A stretch of 64,000 nt of DNA from Stutzerimonas azotifigens DSM 17556 (lineage in GTDB: Bacteria; Pseudomonadota; Gammaproteobacteria; Pseudomonadales; Pseudomonadaceae), in NCBI RefSeq assembly GCF_000425625.1, contig NZ_KE384409.1:26259-90258 (forward strand). Direction: 5' to 3'. This document shows positions 56,061-64,000 of the stretch, piece by piece. The notes beneath the pieces were generated by a model, which worked only from the letters and a program-made list of their open reading frames with translations, was not told the origin of the DNA and searched no databases. A program made the translations under genes and the position numbers. Positions within the stretch are counted from its first letter, which is position 1, and each line of letters begins with the position of its first letter.

Positions 56061-57194
56061 CTAATCGGCGATGCGGATGCAGTTGCGGCCGGCCGCCTTG
56101 GCCTGGTAAAGCGCGCGGTCGGCCTCGGACAGCAGTCGATCGAGGTCGTAGCCGGCGCGCAAGGTGTCGCTCACGCCGATGCTGACGCTGAGCATGCCGG
56201 ACTGGCTGAAGGGCAGATCGGCGAACCCGCCGCGGATGCGCTCGGCGATGTCGTGGGCGACCTTCGCCTCGGCGTCGGCGAGCAGGCAGGCGAACTCTTC
56301 CCCACCGATGCGGCCGAACACGTCCTTGCGCCGCATGCGGTACTTCATCACCTCGCAGAAGCCGATCAGCGCATGGTCGCCGGCCTTGTGCCCGAGGGTG
56401 TCGTTGAGGCGCTTGAAATGATCCAGGTCGCAGAGCAGCAGGGTCACCGCCTGCCCCGCCTCGCGGCAGCGTCGCAGCAGCCGCTCGCCGTGCTCGATGA
56501 AGGCACGCCGGTTGCCGATGCCGGTCAGGGGATCGCTGAGCGAAGCCTGGCGATACTCCAGCTCCGCCCGCTCGCGCACCATCGCCAGGGTGACGAAGGC
56601 GATACCGACCGCGTACAGCATCGTCTCGAAGATCACCAGGGCGAAGTAGTTGAACCGGCCGGTCGCCTCGAAGGGCTGGCCCTGGTCGAGCGGGATGCGA
56701 AAGGCGTACACCACCACGTGTATCGCCATCAGCACCAGGGCCGGGCGCAAGGACACCCTGATCGCCTGGCGGCTGCGCCACAGCTCGCCCATCGCCACGC
56801 CGACATAGGCGATGGTGAGCACCGAGAGCACATCGATCCGCGCGTTCAGCGACCCGTAGAAGGCCGGCAGCAGGCACAGCCCCGCCCACAGCGCCGGGCC
56901 CGCGAAGATCCCGGGCCAGTGGGGCTGCCGCCCGGCGAACACGCGCATGGCCGTCCAGTTGAACGCCACGGCCAGCAGGAGCAGGGCGTTGCCGAGGACG
57001 ATGGGCACGTAGTCGATGCCCAGGTTGCGCAGCGCCCCCAGCAGGGTCGAGGCGACGCCGAGAAACAGGCAGAGGCTGAGATAGCCGAGCGTCGCTTCGC
57101 GCCGCCCGCTGCGCCAGGCGAACAGCATGAGCAGCGCCACCAGCAGCAACACGTAGACGTCGGCCAGGATGAGGGTGGGAACGCTCAACTGCAT
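56061..57194 (-). CDS. Membrane-bound diguanylate cyclase (GGDEF)
   Basis: A 377-residue protein: six or seven membrane helices (residues ~7-200), then a cytoplasmic GGDEF domain that makes c-di-GMP from GTP. The domain opens SLSDPLTGIGNRRAF, has LLLCDLDHFKRLNDTLGH and the intact active site GRIGGEEFACLL. R-R-K-D five residues before GGEEF is the RxxD inhibitory site. The helical sensor part is of a plain multi-pass type whose signal is unknown. c-di-GMP could raise production of the exopolysaccharide upstream, but there is no physical link. Confidence 0.92.
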   Translation of the reverse strand: MQLSVPTLILADVYVLLLVALLMLFAWRSGRREATLGYLSLCLFLGVASTLLGALRNLGIDYVPIVLGNALLLLAVAFNWTAMRVFAGRQPHWPGIFAGPALWAGLCLLPAFYGSLNARIDVLSVLTIAYVGVAMGELWRSRQAIRVSLRPALVLMAIHVVVYAFRIPLDQGQPFEATGRFNYFALVIFETMLYAVGIAFVTLAMVRERAELEYRQASLSDPLTGIGNRRAFIEHGERLLRRCREAGQAVTLLLCDLDHFKRLNDTLGHKAGDHALIGFCEVMKYRMRRKDVFGRIGGEEFACLLADAEAKVAHDIAERIRGGFADLPFSQSGMLSVSIGVSDTLRAGYDLDRLLSEADRALYQAKAAGRNCIRIAD

Positions 57195-57351
57195 GAAGAC
57201 ACCGTGTGCGCCCTGCCCCGGCGCGCGGTCGGCCCGGTCAGGATGGGTCAGGAAAAAGACGCAATGTTACCGATCATGGCAATCAGCCACCAGGAAGGAT
57301 CCGCCGATCCATCCTGACCTGGGATCGATGGAAGAAGCCGACAGGCGTTCT

Positions 57352-57380
57352 TTGACAATCATTCTCATTCTAATTAGTAT
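57352..57380 (+). promoter_or_regulatory. bfd promoter with Fur box
   Basis: TTGACA (57352-57357), 17 nt, TAGTAT (57375-57380) is a good sigma-70 promoter 37 nt before the bfd ATG. Overlapping it, TGACAATCATTCTCA (57353-57367) matches the 7-1-7 Fur pattern TGATAATNATTATCA at 12 of 14 positions, so bfd should be repressed by Fur when iron is plentiful. Confidence 0.75.
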
Positions 57381-57416
57381 CCCGGCTATCTGAGGTTCTA
57401 GCCGAGTAGTCACGCA

Positions 57417-57632
57417 ATGTATGTCTGTCTTTGCCACGGTGTCACCGACGGTCAGATTCGTGAAGCCATCTATGAAGGTTGCTGCAGCTACCGCGAGGTC
57501 CGTGCGCAGACGGGGGTCGCCACCCAGTGCGGCAAGTGCGCCTGCGTGGCCAAGAAGGTCGTTCGCGAGACCCTGAGCGACATGCACGCCGCCCAGTCCA
57601 TCCCCTTCACCGCCAGCTTCAAACCCGCCTGA
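57417..57632 (+). CDS. bfd: Bacterioferritin-associated ferredoxin
   Basis: A 71-residue [2Fe-2S] protein that reduces the haem of bacterioferritin so that stored iron is released. The four ligands follow the Bfd pattern C-x-C ... C-x2-[12 protein letters not shown] (Cys4, Cys6) and [17 protein letters not shown] (Cys38, Cys41). [11 protein letters not shown] is typical. The Fur box upstream fits use under iron starvation. The bacterioferritin gene follows on the same strand after 260 nt, with its own promoter expected; I see only weak matches there. Confidence 0.95.
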   Translation: MYVCLCHGVTDGQIREAIYEGCCSYREVRAQTGVATQCGKCACVAKKVVRETLSDMHAAQSIPFTASFKPA

Positions 57633-57892
57633 CGGCAGCCTCCCCTCCTCGCCTGCCGTCCGCCCGCCCGCCCTTTCGGCCAGCGCGTTCGGCCGGCGCG
57701 CCACCTCGCCTGGCGCCCATCCTCCTGCTGCTGCGATTGCCGAGAAATCAATCGGTTAGCGACAAAGCGCATTCCCGAACCATTCGTATTCGGATTTACT
57801 GCTTTGCGATCAATGACTTAGGTTTGACAGACGGCCCCTTGATGGCCAGACTCCGGTGCAAATATCCGGTTCAGTCAACTAGGCAGGCAGAC

Positions 57893-58363
57893 ATGAAAGG
57901 CGACAAGCTGGTCATTCAGCACCTGAACAAGATCCTCGGCAACGAGCTGGTTGCGATCAACCAGTACTTCCTGCACGCCCGCATGTACGAGGATTGGGGG
58001 CTGAACAAGCTCGGCAAGCACGAGTACGACGAATCCATCGACGAGATGAAGCATGCCGACAAGCTGATCAAGCGCATCCTGTTCCTCGAGGGCCTGCCCA
58101 ACCTGCAGGAACTCGGCAAGCTGCTGATCGGCGAAAATACCCGCGAGATGCTCGAGTGCGACCTGACCCTGGAGCAGAAAGGCATCCCCGACCTCAAGGC
58201 CGCCATCGCCTACTGCGAGAGCGTCGGCGACTACGGCAGCCGCGAGCTGCTCGAGGACATTCTCGAGTCGGAAGAGGATCACATCGACTGGCTGGAAACC
58301 CAGCTCGGCCTGATCGACAAGGTCGGCCTGGAGAACTACCTGCAATCGCAGATGGACGACTGA
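57893..58363 (+). CDS. bfr: Bacterioferritin (haem-type iron store)
   Basis: A 156-residue ferritin-fold subunit of a 24-mer that stores iron. [36 protein letters not shown] includes the ferroxidase Glu18 and Glu/His of the other sites; Met52 in [12 protein letters not shown] is the haem ligand; [17 protein letters not shown] near residue 125 holds further ferroxidase residues. The ATG at 57893 follows AGGCAGG; the frame is open far upstream but without homology. Bfd upstream is its release partner. A split terminator follows. Confidence 0.95.
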   Translation: MKGDKLVIQHLNKILGNELVAINQYFLHARMYEDWGLNKLGKHEYDESIDEMKHADKLIKRILFLEGLPNLQELGKLLIGENTREMLECDLTLEQKGIPDLKAAIAYCESVGDYGSRELLEDILESEEDHIDWLETQLGLIDKVGLENYLQSQMDD

Positions 58364-58381
58364 GCGTCCGACGCACCAAAG

Positions 58382-58621
58382 AAAAAGCCCCACATCACGC
58401 TAATGCCGTTCATTTAGGCAAGCTCGCCCCGAGGTCGGGCCTCCCACAAAAGCGGAGTTGCCCGCCGAGCCCTGTGGGAGGCCGCCCATTCCCGACGGGC
58501 TTGCGGCATCCACCACATCCCTGTGGGAGGCGCGCCCTCGCGGCGATGCAGGCCGTAGGCCTGCCCGAGGCCAAGGGTCCATCGCTTAAGTGAACAGCAT
58601 TGCCGCATCGCGGGGCTTTTT
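58382..58621. repeat. Repeat element lying between the arms of a bidirectional terminator
   Basis: AAAAAGCCCC (58382-58391) and GGGGCTTTTT (58612-58621), the two arms of a terminator for bfr (+) and grxD (-), are 220 nt apart. Between them, AATGCCGTTCATTTAGGC (58402-58419) is an imperfect inverted copy of 58584-58601 (15 of 18), so a ~200-bp element with terminal inverted repeats fills the loop. Inside are the GTGGGAG-type modules. No coding function. Confidence 0.8.
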
Positions 58622-58635
58622 CGTTTCCGGTGAAC

Positions 58636-58962
58636 TCAGGCGTTGGCCTTGGCGACCGCGTTCCTGATCAGCTGCTGCAGCTCGCCCTTCTCGTAGAGCT
58701 CGAGCATGATGTCACTGCCGCCGACCAGCTCGCCGTCGACCCACAGCTGCGGGAAAGTCGGCCAGTTGGCGTACTTCGGCAGGTTGGCGCGGATTTCCGG
58801 GTTCTGCAGGATGTCGACGTAGGCGAACTTCTCGCCGCAGCCCATGACGACCTGAGCGGCACGCGCGGAGAAGCCACACTGCGGGGCATTCGGCGAGCCC
58901 TTCATGTACAGCAGGACAGGGTTCTTGCTGATCTGCTCTTTGATGGTTTCGATGATGTCCAT
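58636..58962 (-). CDS. grxD: Monothiol glutaredoxin (Grx4/GrxD type)
   Basis: A 108-residue CGFS-type glutaredoxin that binds and passes on [2Fe-2S] clusters, linking iron storage and Fe-S assembly. The motif is NAPQCGFSARAAQV with Cys at about residue 30; KYANWPTFPQLWVDGELVGGSDIMLELYEKGEL carries the glutathione-binding WPTFPQ and GG. MDIIETIKEQISKNPVLLYMKGSP is the standard start. Convergent with bfr across the split terminator; iron-related neighbours agree with its role. Confidence 0.95.
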   Translation of the reverse strand: MDIIETIKEQISKNPVLLYMKGSPNAPQCGFSARAAQVVMGCGEKFAYVDILQNPEIRANLPKYANWPTFPQLWVDGELVGGSDIMLELYEKGELQQLIRNAVAKANA

Positions 58963-59108
58963 GGGTACCTCGGCTAGTCACGACTGAGCGCATTGTACGC
59001 AAACTGCGCTGCAAAGCCGAGCACCGGCGTCGGGATAGGCCGCGCGCCGCCCCCGGCATCCGTTCGTGCGAGGCGCCGATGCCCGTTCAGGGCGCCCGGT
59101 GGCGTCGT

Positions 59109-59138
59109 TTGCGCGCCTCGTCGTTTTGTCGATAAGAT
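59109..59138 (+). promoter_or_regulatory. Candidate argF promoter
   Basis: TTGCGC (59109-59114), 18 nt, TAAGAT (59133-59138) is a reasonable sigma-70 promoter about 105 nt before the argF ATG. I do not see a clear ArgR site. The rest of the 281-nt gap is empty. Confidence 0.4.
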
Positions 59139-59243
59139 CGCGCCTTTCCCCGTTTCGTCGCCGCCGGTACGGCCCCCGCCGCCGGCCTCAGCCCGTTTTC
59201 GGAACGCCCGGGCAAGCGACTGGCGGCAACAAAGGTAGTTGAT

Positions 59244-60164
59244 ATGAGCGCAAGGCATTTTCTCTCTCTGATGGACTGCACACCCGAGGAGCTCAACGCT
59301 CTGATCCGTCGCGGCATCGAGTTGAAGGAACTGCGCCAGCGCGGCGTCCTGTTCGAACCGCTGAAGAACCGCGTGCTGGGGATGATCTTCGAGAAGGCCT
59401 CGACCCGCACGCGGCTGTCGTTCGAAGCCGGCATGATCCAGCTCGGCGGCCAGGCCATCTTCCTCTCACCGCGCGACACCCAGCTCGGCCGCGGCGAACC
59501 CATCGGCGACTCGGCCATCGTCATGTCGAGCATGCTCGACGCCGTGATGATCCGGACCTTCGCCCACAGCACGCTGATCGAGTTCGCCGCCCATTCGCGC
59601 GTGCCGGTGATCAACGGCCTGTCAGACGACCTCCACCCGTGCCAGCTGCTGGCCGACATGCAGACCTACCACGAACGCCGCGGCAGCATCGCCGGCAAGA
59701 CCGTGGCCTGGGTCGGCGACGGCAACAACATGTGCAACAGCTATATAGAAGCGGCCATGCAGTTCGACTTCCAGCTGCGCATCGCCTGTCCGGAAGGTTA
59801 TGAGCCCGACGCGGAACTGCTCGCACGCGCGGGCGATCGCGTCACCCTCGTTCGCGACCCGCAGGAAGCGGTGGCCGGCGCGCACCTGGTCAGCACCGAC
59901 GTCTGGGCCTCCATGGGCCAGGAAGAGGAGGCCGAGGCACGGCTGACCCGCTTCCGCCCCTACCAGGTCGACTGCTCGCTGCTCGATCGCGCGGCGCCCG
60001 AGGTGGTGTTCATGCACTGCCTGCCGGCGCACCGCGGCGAGGAAGTCAGCTGTGATCTGCTCGACGACCCTCGTTCGATCGCCTGGGACCAGGCCGAGAA
60101 CCGCCTGCACGTGCAGAAGGCGCTCCTCGAGTTCCTGGTCGAGCCGGCCTACCACCACGCATGA
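59244..60164 (+). CDS. argF: Ornithine carbamoyltransferase (anabolic)
   Basis: A 306-residue enzyme making citrulline from ornithine and carbamoyl phosphate in arginine synthesis. The carbamoyl-phosphate site is [14 protein letters not shown] (residues ~50-63), [11 protein letters not shown] is next, ornithine is bound by the [11 protein letters not shown] loop, and [12 protein letters not shown] is the C-terminal catalytic stretch. The length fits the anabolic ArgF group rather than catabolic ArcB. It overlaps the next gene by ATGA. Confidence 0.95.
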   Translation: MSARHFLSLMDCTPEELNALIRRGIELKELRQRGVLFEPLKNRVLGMIFEKASTRTRLSFEAGMIQLGGQAIFLSPRDTQLGRGEPIGDSAIVMSSMLDAVMIRTFAHSTLIEFAAHSRVPVINGLSDDLHPCQLLADMQTYHERRGSIAGKTVAWVGDGNNMCNSYIEAAMQFDFQLRIACPEGYEPDAELLARAGDRVTLVRDPQEAVAGAHLVSTDVWASMGQEEEAEARLTRFRPYQVDCSLLDRAAPEVVFMHCLPAHRGEEVSCDLLDDPRSIAWDQAENRLHVQKALLEFLVEPAYHHA

Positions 60165-61255
60165 GCCACGAAGCGGTTCTGCAGCTTCGCAACCTGGCCT
60201 GCGGTTATGGCGACCAGCAGGTGGTGCGGCAGTTGAACCTGCACCTCAACCGAGGCGACATCGGCTGCCTGCTCGGCCCCTCGGGCTGCGGCAAGACCAC
60301 CACGCTGAGAGCGATCGCCGGCTTCGAGCCGGTGCACGAGGGCGAGATACAGCTCGCTGATCAACTGATCTCCCGCCCCGGCTTCGCCCTGGCGCCGGAG
60401 CGGCGGCGGATCGGCATGGTGTTCCAGGACTACGCCCTGTTCCCGCACCTAACGGTGGCGCAGAACGTCGCCTTCGGGCTGCGCAGGCATCCGCAGCCCG
60501 ACCGGGTCGTCGCGGAAATGCTCGAGCTGGTGAACCTGTCGCCGCTCGCCCGGCGCTACCCGCACGAACTCTCCGGCGGCCAGCAGCAGCGCGTGGCCCT
60601 GGCCCGCGCACTGGCGCCCGAGCCGGAACTGCTGCTGCTCGACGAGCCCTTCTCCAACCTGGACGTCGAGCTGCGCCGGCGCCTGAGCCACGAGGTGCGC
60701 GACATCCTCAAGGCCCGCGGCACCAGCGCGATCCTGGTGACCCACGACCAGGAAGAAGCCTTCGCCACGAGCGATCACGTCGGCGTCTTCAACGATGGCC
60801 GCCTGGAGCAGTGGGACACGCCCTACAACCTCTACCACGAGCCGCGGACGCCCTTCGTCGCCAGCTTCATCGGCCAGGGTTACTTCATTCGCGGCCAGCT
60901 GCTGGAGCCGGAAACGGTCCAGACTGAACTCGGCCAGCTGCGTGGCAACCGGGCCTATACCTGGCCGGCCGGCAGCTCGGTGGACGTGCTGCTGCGTCCC
61001 GACGACATCGTCCATTCGCCGCAGAGCCCGCTGCGGGCCTCCATCGTCGGCAAGCGCTTCCTCGGCGCCTCGACGCTCTATCGCCTGCGCCTGCCCACCG
61101 GGACGGAGCTGGAAGGCATCTTCCCCAGCCATACCGACTGCCAGCCGGGCGAGACGGTCGGCATCGCCGTCGCCGCCGAGCACCTGGTCTGCTTCCCCGG
61201 CCAGGGCAGCGTCGCCGCGCAGGCAGCCGGCGTGCGGCGCCAAAGCGCCGGCTAA
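60161..61255 (+). CDS. ABC transporter ATP-binding protein (FbpC/PotA-like), no permease nearby
   Basis: A 364-residue ABC ATPase of the CUT/Fbp type. Walker [11 protein letters not shown] (near residue 39), Q-loop [12 protein letters not shown], signature [15 protein letters not shown], Walker [13 protein letters not shown] and the switch VTHDQEEA are all intact, followed by a TOBE-like C-terminal domain (residues ~240-350). Best parallels are iron(III) and polyamine importers. It starts at ATG 60161, overlapping argF by 4 nt, but there is no permease or binding protein here. Converges on tadA with 4-nt overlap of the stops. Confidence 0.9.
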   Translation: MSHEAVLQLRNLACGYGDQQVVRQLNLHLNRGDIGCLLGPSGCGKTTTLRAIAGFEPVHEGEIQLADQLISRPGFALAPERRRIGMVFQDYALFPHLTVAQNVAFGLRRHPQPDRVVAEMLELVNLSPLARRYPHELSGGQQQRVALARALAPEPELLLLDEPFSNLDVELRRRLSHEVRDILKARGTSAILVTHDQEEAFATSDHVGVFNDGRLEQWDTPYNLYHEPRTPFVASFIGQGYFIRGQLLEPETVQTELGQLRGNRAYTWPAGSSVDVLLRPDDIVHSPQSPLRASIVGKRFLGASTLYRLRLPTGTELEGIFPSHTDCQPGETVGIAVAAEHLVCFPGQGSVAAQAAGVRRQSAG

Positions 61256-61737
61256 AGCGCCGCGCCGCGGCGCTGCCGGAAGAACTCGACCAGCAGCGCG
61301 CTGCAGGCCTCGCCCAGCACCCCACCCTCGGCCAGCACCCGGTGGTTGAGAAACGCCTCCTCGAAGAACCGCCCGCGGCTGGCCACCACGCCCGCGCGTG
61401 GCTCCGACGCGCCGAATACCACCCGCTCGATGCGCGAGTGCACGATCAGGCCAGCGCACATGCTGCACGGCTCCAGCGTGACGTAGAGGGTGCTGCCGGG
61501 AAGGCGGTAGTTCCGTAGCGCCGCGGCGGCGTTGCGGATGGCGACCATCTCGGCATGCGCGCTCGGGTCATGCCGTCCGATCGGGCAGTTGTAGCCCTGG
61601 CCGACCACCTCGCCATCGACCACCACCACCGCGCCCACCGGCACCTCGCCCTGCTCGGCGCCGAGGCGCGCCTGCTCGAGCGCCAGCTGCATGAAATGCT
61701 CGTCGCGCGAGCGGTCGATGATCCTGGGCTTTTTCAT
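61252..61737 (-). CDS. tadA: tRNA adenosine(34) deaminase TadA
   Basis: A 161-residue zinc enzyme turning A34 to inosine in tRNA-Arg. The zinc/catalytic motif HAEMVAIRNA (His-Ala-Glu) and PCSMCAG are complete; GEVPVGAVVVVDGEVVGQGYN is the typical start of the deaminase domain. Start ATG 61737 (MKKPRIIDRSRDEHFM) chosen by family length. It lies downstream of the multicopper oxidase on the same strand, and its stop overlaps that of the ABC ATPase by 3 nt. Confidence 0.93.
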   Translation of the reverse strand: MKKPRIIDRSRDEHFMQLALEQARLGAEQGEVPVGAVVVVDGEVVGQGYNCPIGRHDPSAHAEMVAIRNAAAALRNYRLPGSTLYVTLEPCSMCAGLIVHSRIERVVFGASEPRAGVVASRGRFFEEAFLNHRVLAEGGVLGEACSALLVEFFRQRRGAAL

Positions 61738-61813
61738 CAGCGAGTCCGGTGGGCTGCAGGTCACAGGGGGCCGCATTGTGCAGCCGCACGCACGCCCTGC
61801 CAACGGCGTCGCG

Positions 61814-63184
61814 TCAGACCACCTCGATGGCGGCCATCAGCCCGGTCTCCATGTGGTCGATGACGTGGCAATGGAACATCCAGACGCCCGGGTTATCGGC
61901 GACCAGGGCCACCCTCGCCGTCTCGTTCTTGCCCAGCAGGAAGGTATCGGTGAAATACGGCACGATCTTGCGGCGGTTGGAGCCCAGTACCTTGAAGCTC
62001 ATCCCGTGCAGGTGGATGGGGTGCTGGTACTGCGCCATGTTGCGCAGCTCGAAGATGTAGCTGCGGCCCTTCCGCAGGCTGGCGATCGGCCGATCGGCGC
62101 AGGTCTTGTCGTTGATGTCCCAGGCCTGCCCGTTGATCTGCCAGAACTTGAAGGCACTGCCCTCGGCCGTGCTGGACAGCGCACCGGCCCACTCGAAGTT
62201 GAACGACAGGGTCTCGGCCGACTCCAGGTCCGGTTCGGCGATCGGATTGCGCGGCAGCGGCGCCGGCCAGTCTCCGGCCGCCAGGCCGCTGGGCACGCTG
62301 CGCACGGTGGCCAGGCGCAGCGGCCCGTTGCGCAGCGACAGCTCGCGACCGGCCTCCGGCACCCGCAGCGCCAGGTCGATGCGCATGCCGGGGCCGAGCC
62401 AGTACTCCTTGCCGAGCGGGCGCGGCGCGATCGGGTTGGCGTCCAGCGCATAGATGCGCACGTCCGCCTCCGGCAGGTTGAGCCGGTAGGTCACGGTGTT
62501 GTCGAGGTTGAGCACCCGCAGCCGCACCACCTGCCCGGCCGGCAGCTCGAGCACCGGCAGGCGCGCGCCGTTGAGGGTGGTCAGCCGCCCGCGCGTTCCT
62601 TCGCGGGCCGCTTCGCGCGGCACGCTGAAATCGGTGAAGGCGCCCTGCTCGTCCACATGCCAGCTTTTCAGGCTCAGGGTGCGCTCGTGGAGGAAGGCAC
62701 TGCCGCCCGCCTCCTCGACGATCAGCGGGCCGACCAGCCCGCGGCCGAGCTGTTCGGCGCTGGTGGTGTGCGGGTGGTACCAGAAGGTGCCGGCGTCCTC
62801 GGTGCGGAAGCGGTAATCGAAGTACTCGCCGGGCAGCACCGGCAGCTGCGACACATAGGGCACGCCGTCCATCTCCAGCGGCACACGGATGCCATGCCAG
62901 TGGATGGTGCTCGGTTCGGGAAGATGATTGATGAAGCGCACCCGCAACCAGTCGCCCTGCCGCGAGCGCAGCTCCAGCCCCGGCGCCTGGCCACCGTAGC
63001 CCCAGGCCGGGGTGAGATGCCCCGGCACCAGCTCGACATCCAGCGGCGCCGCGATCAGCTCGTAGTCATGCGTGTCGGCGAACAGCGGCTTGCCCAGCCA
63101 GTAGCGGGCACCGGCGGCGGCCCCCACGCCGACCACACCGAGACCGGCCAGACCGGCGAGCACTTGCCTGCGGGTGAAACTCAT
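61814..63184 (-). CDS. Tat-exported multicopper oxidase
   Basis: A 456-residue periplasmic copper oxidase. The twin-arginine signal is MSFTRRQVLAGLAGLGVVG. The copper ligands are HWHGIRVP, WYHPHTTSAEQ, HPIHLHGMSF and FHCHVIDHMETGL, so type 1, 2 and 3 centres are complete. In the last motif the axial position is Leu rather than the Met of CueO, a feature of higher-potential laccase-like enzymes. ATG 63184 was chosen to leave the Tat signal at the N-terminus. A Fur-like sequence lies 17 nt upstream. Substrate (Cu(I), Fe(II), phenols or Mn) undecided; neighbours do not help. Confidence 0.92.
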   Translation of the reverse strand: MSFTRRQVLAGLAGLGVVGVGAAAGARYWLGKPLFADTHDYELIAAPLDVELVPGHLTPAWGYGGQAPGLELRSRQGDWLRVRFINHLPEPSTIHWHGIRVPLEMDGVPYVSQLPVLPGEYFDYRFRTEDAGTFWYHPHTTSAEQLGRGLVGPLIVEEAGGSAFLHERTLSLKSWHVDEQGAFTDFSVPREAAREGTRGRLTTLNGARLPVLELPAGQVVRLRVLNLDNTVTYRLNLPEADVRIYALDANPIAPRPLGKEYWLGPGMRIDLALRVPEAGRELSLRNGPLRLATVRSVPSGLAAGDWPAPLPRNPIAEPDLESAETLSFNFEWAGALSSTAEGSAFKFWQINGQAWDINDKTCADRPIASLRKGRSYIFELRNMAQYQHPIHLHGMSFKVLGSNRRKIVPYFTDTFLLGKNETARVALVADNPGVWMFHCHVIDHMETGLMAAIEVV

Positions 63185-63200
63185 TGGGCATCCAACAAAC

Positions 63201-63219
63201 GAGAACAATTGTCGTTATC
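63201..63219 (-). promoter_or_regulatory. Possible Fur-like site upstream of the multicopper oxidase
   Basis: On the minus strand GATAACGACAATTGTTCTC matches the 19-bp Fur consensus at 14 positions and contains the palindrome ACAATTGT. The remainder of 63185-63379 shows nothing convincing. Confidence 0.3.
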
Positions 63220-63379
63220 TTACCGCGCCTGCCCCTGCCTCGGCACCGTTCTCGAAGGGCGGATTACTGACTGGCGTCAGCTTTGGCTCATTCTTGGGGG
63301 CCGCAACGGGCCTGTCGCTGGGCACCGCCGGCATGGAACGTAAGGGCGATAACAGCATCGGCCTGGTCGGTACCGCGCC

Positions 63380-64000
63380 GCTTCAATCCACACGCCCCAT
63401 CCGGGCGTGACGCCGGAATGAACTCTTCGCCCATGAACTCGTTGTGTCAATCATGCACCCGCACGGGCGCTGGGTAAGCCGCAACCTCCATCGCGTCCAG
63501 CGTCCCTAGCTCGTTTCAATCCACACGCCCGCGTGGGGCGTGACGTGCGCGGGCGGAGTCGAGGTCGACGCGCTCGTAGTTTCACCGCGTGGGGCGTGAC
63601 CGCCGCCCTGGCAGCTCAAGGAGGTGCCGGTGATGTTTCAATCCACACGCCCGCGTGGGCGTGACCGTGGATGACGCAGACGCCAGCAAGCGGCACGGCG
63701 TTTCAATCCACACGCCCGCTTGGGGCGTGACAGTCCATCGCGCGTATGAGCGACGGCGCCGCCGTGTTTCAATCCACATGCCCGCGTGGGGCGTGACGGC
63801 CGCCTGGCGACATATCGACACCGAGACGGTTGTTTCAATCCACACGCCCGCGTGGGGCGTGACGCGAGCGTGACGGTGATCGTCCCGCCCGCCAGTGGTT
63901 TCAATCCACACGCACGCGTGGGGCGTGACCCTGCCCGCCGACGGTGAGCCGCACACGGAACGTGTTTCAATCCACACGCCCGCGCGGGGCGTGACGCAGC
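63380..64000 (-). CRISPR. Type I-C CRISPR array (leader-distal end, continues past the window)
   Basis: Ten repeat units are seen: 63380-63411 (six mismatches), 63444-63475 (very decayed), 63513-63544, 63579-63600 (10-nt internal deletion), 63635-63665 (one G lost), 63700-63731, 63766-63797, 63832-63863, 63898-63929 and 63964-63995. The 32-nt consensus begins GTTTCAATCCACACG and ends GGGGCGTGAC; spacers between good repeats are all 34 nt. Read on the minus strand the repeat ends ATTGAAAC, as in type I-C, so the array is transcribed leftward and the leader and cas genes should be to the right of base 64000. No cas gene is in the window. The spacers resemble nothing I recognise. Confidence 0.96.

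Noticed and set aside
57479..57892. N-terminal extension of bacterioferritin
   Set aside because: The frame is open but the 156-residue form starting at 57893 is the family length with its own ribosome site.
63174..63410. Frame with a glycine-rich hydrophobic stretch (GVSFGSFLGAATG) between the multicopper oxidase and the array
   Set aside because: No ribosome site or recognisable family, and it runs into the first CRISPR repeat; a decayed gene remnant is possible but cannot be supported.
63582..63977. 131-codon frame with repeated WIET motifs on the minus strand
   Set aside because: Translation of CRISPR repeats, with period 66 nt equal to 22 codons.

Overview
The window is high-GC DNA from a gamma-proteobacterium of the Pseudomonas group, most likely the Stutzerimonas/P. 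stutzeri side. The basis is gene content and order remembered from Pseudomonas genomes, not a search: uup then slt then yegS; mexJK/mexL next to rsmJ; tsaB, adk, ppc, an lptF-like OmpA lipoprotein, lysS and prfB in series; and bfd, bfr, grxD, argF plus an ABC ATPase. Dispersed GTGGGAG-type repeats of the kind common in pseudomonads sit in the larger intergenic gaps. No rRNA, tRNA, transposase or phage gene was seen.

Layout. 1-14003 is housekeeping and accessory core: the end of a DUF748 protein, a MoxR ATPase / GFA / VWA set, a YafJ amidotransferase, a universal stress protein, ABC-F Uup, the lytic transglycosylase Slt, a MOSC protein, CheV and the lipid kinase YegS. 14356-28920 is a 14.5 kb exopolysaccharide locus, all on the + strand. 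28969-33897 is a MexJK-type RND pump with its divergent TetR regulator. 33907-43050 runs through rsmJ, an extensin-like protein, DUF72, tsaB, adk, ppc and two envelope lipoproteins. 43554-46551 is a tight minus-strand block: macro domain, small membrane protein, TIGR00266 (AIM24) and a DUF1704 protein carrying a HExxxH/QEGLA metalloprotease-like motif. 46726-57194 has lysS, prfB (with its programmed frameshift), DUF533, an old yellow enzyme, a molybdopterin oxidoreductase, recJ, yaeQ and a membrane diguanylate cyclase. 57352-63184 has the iron-storage pair bfd/bfr, grxD, argF with an overlapping ABC ATPase, tadA and a multicopper oxidase. From 63380 to the right edge there is a type I-C CRISPR array.

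The polysaccharide locus is a complete Wzx/Wzy-type machine: initiating hexose-1-P transferase, Wzb-like phosphatase, Wzc-like tyrosine kinase, flippase, polymerase, Wza-like outer-membrane exporter, and only two further glycosyltransferases (GT2 and a WecG/GumM-type GT26). It also has a pyruvyl transferase, an Fe-S FrhB-like protein and a secreted GH5 glycosidase. I infer a short repeat unit, possibly with a beta-1,4-glucose backbone trimmed by the GH5 enzyme. Candidate AlgU-like promoters precede this locus and the lptF-like operon, which would tie both to envelope stress.

The CRISPR array reads in the canonical I-C orientation on the minus strand. The decayed repeats at its left end are therefore the old, leader-distal end, and the leader and any cas genes should lie beyond base 64000. 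Other points of interest are a heptanucleotide repeat between the AIM24 and DUF1704 genes, a bidirectional terminator whose two arms are separated by a repeat element, two possible leader peptides, and several long perfect inverted repeats.
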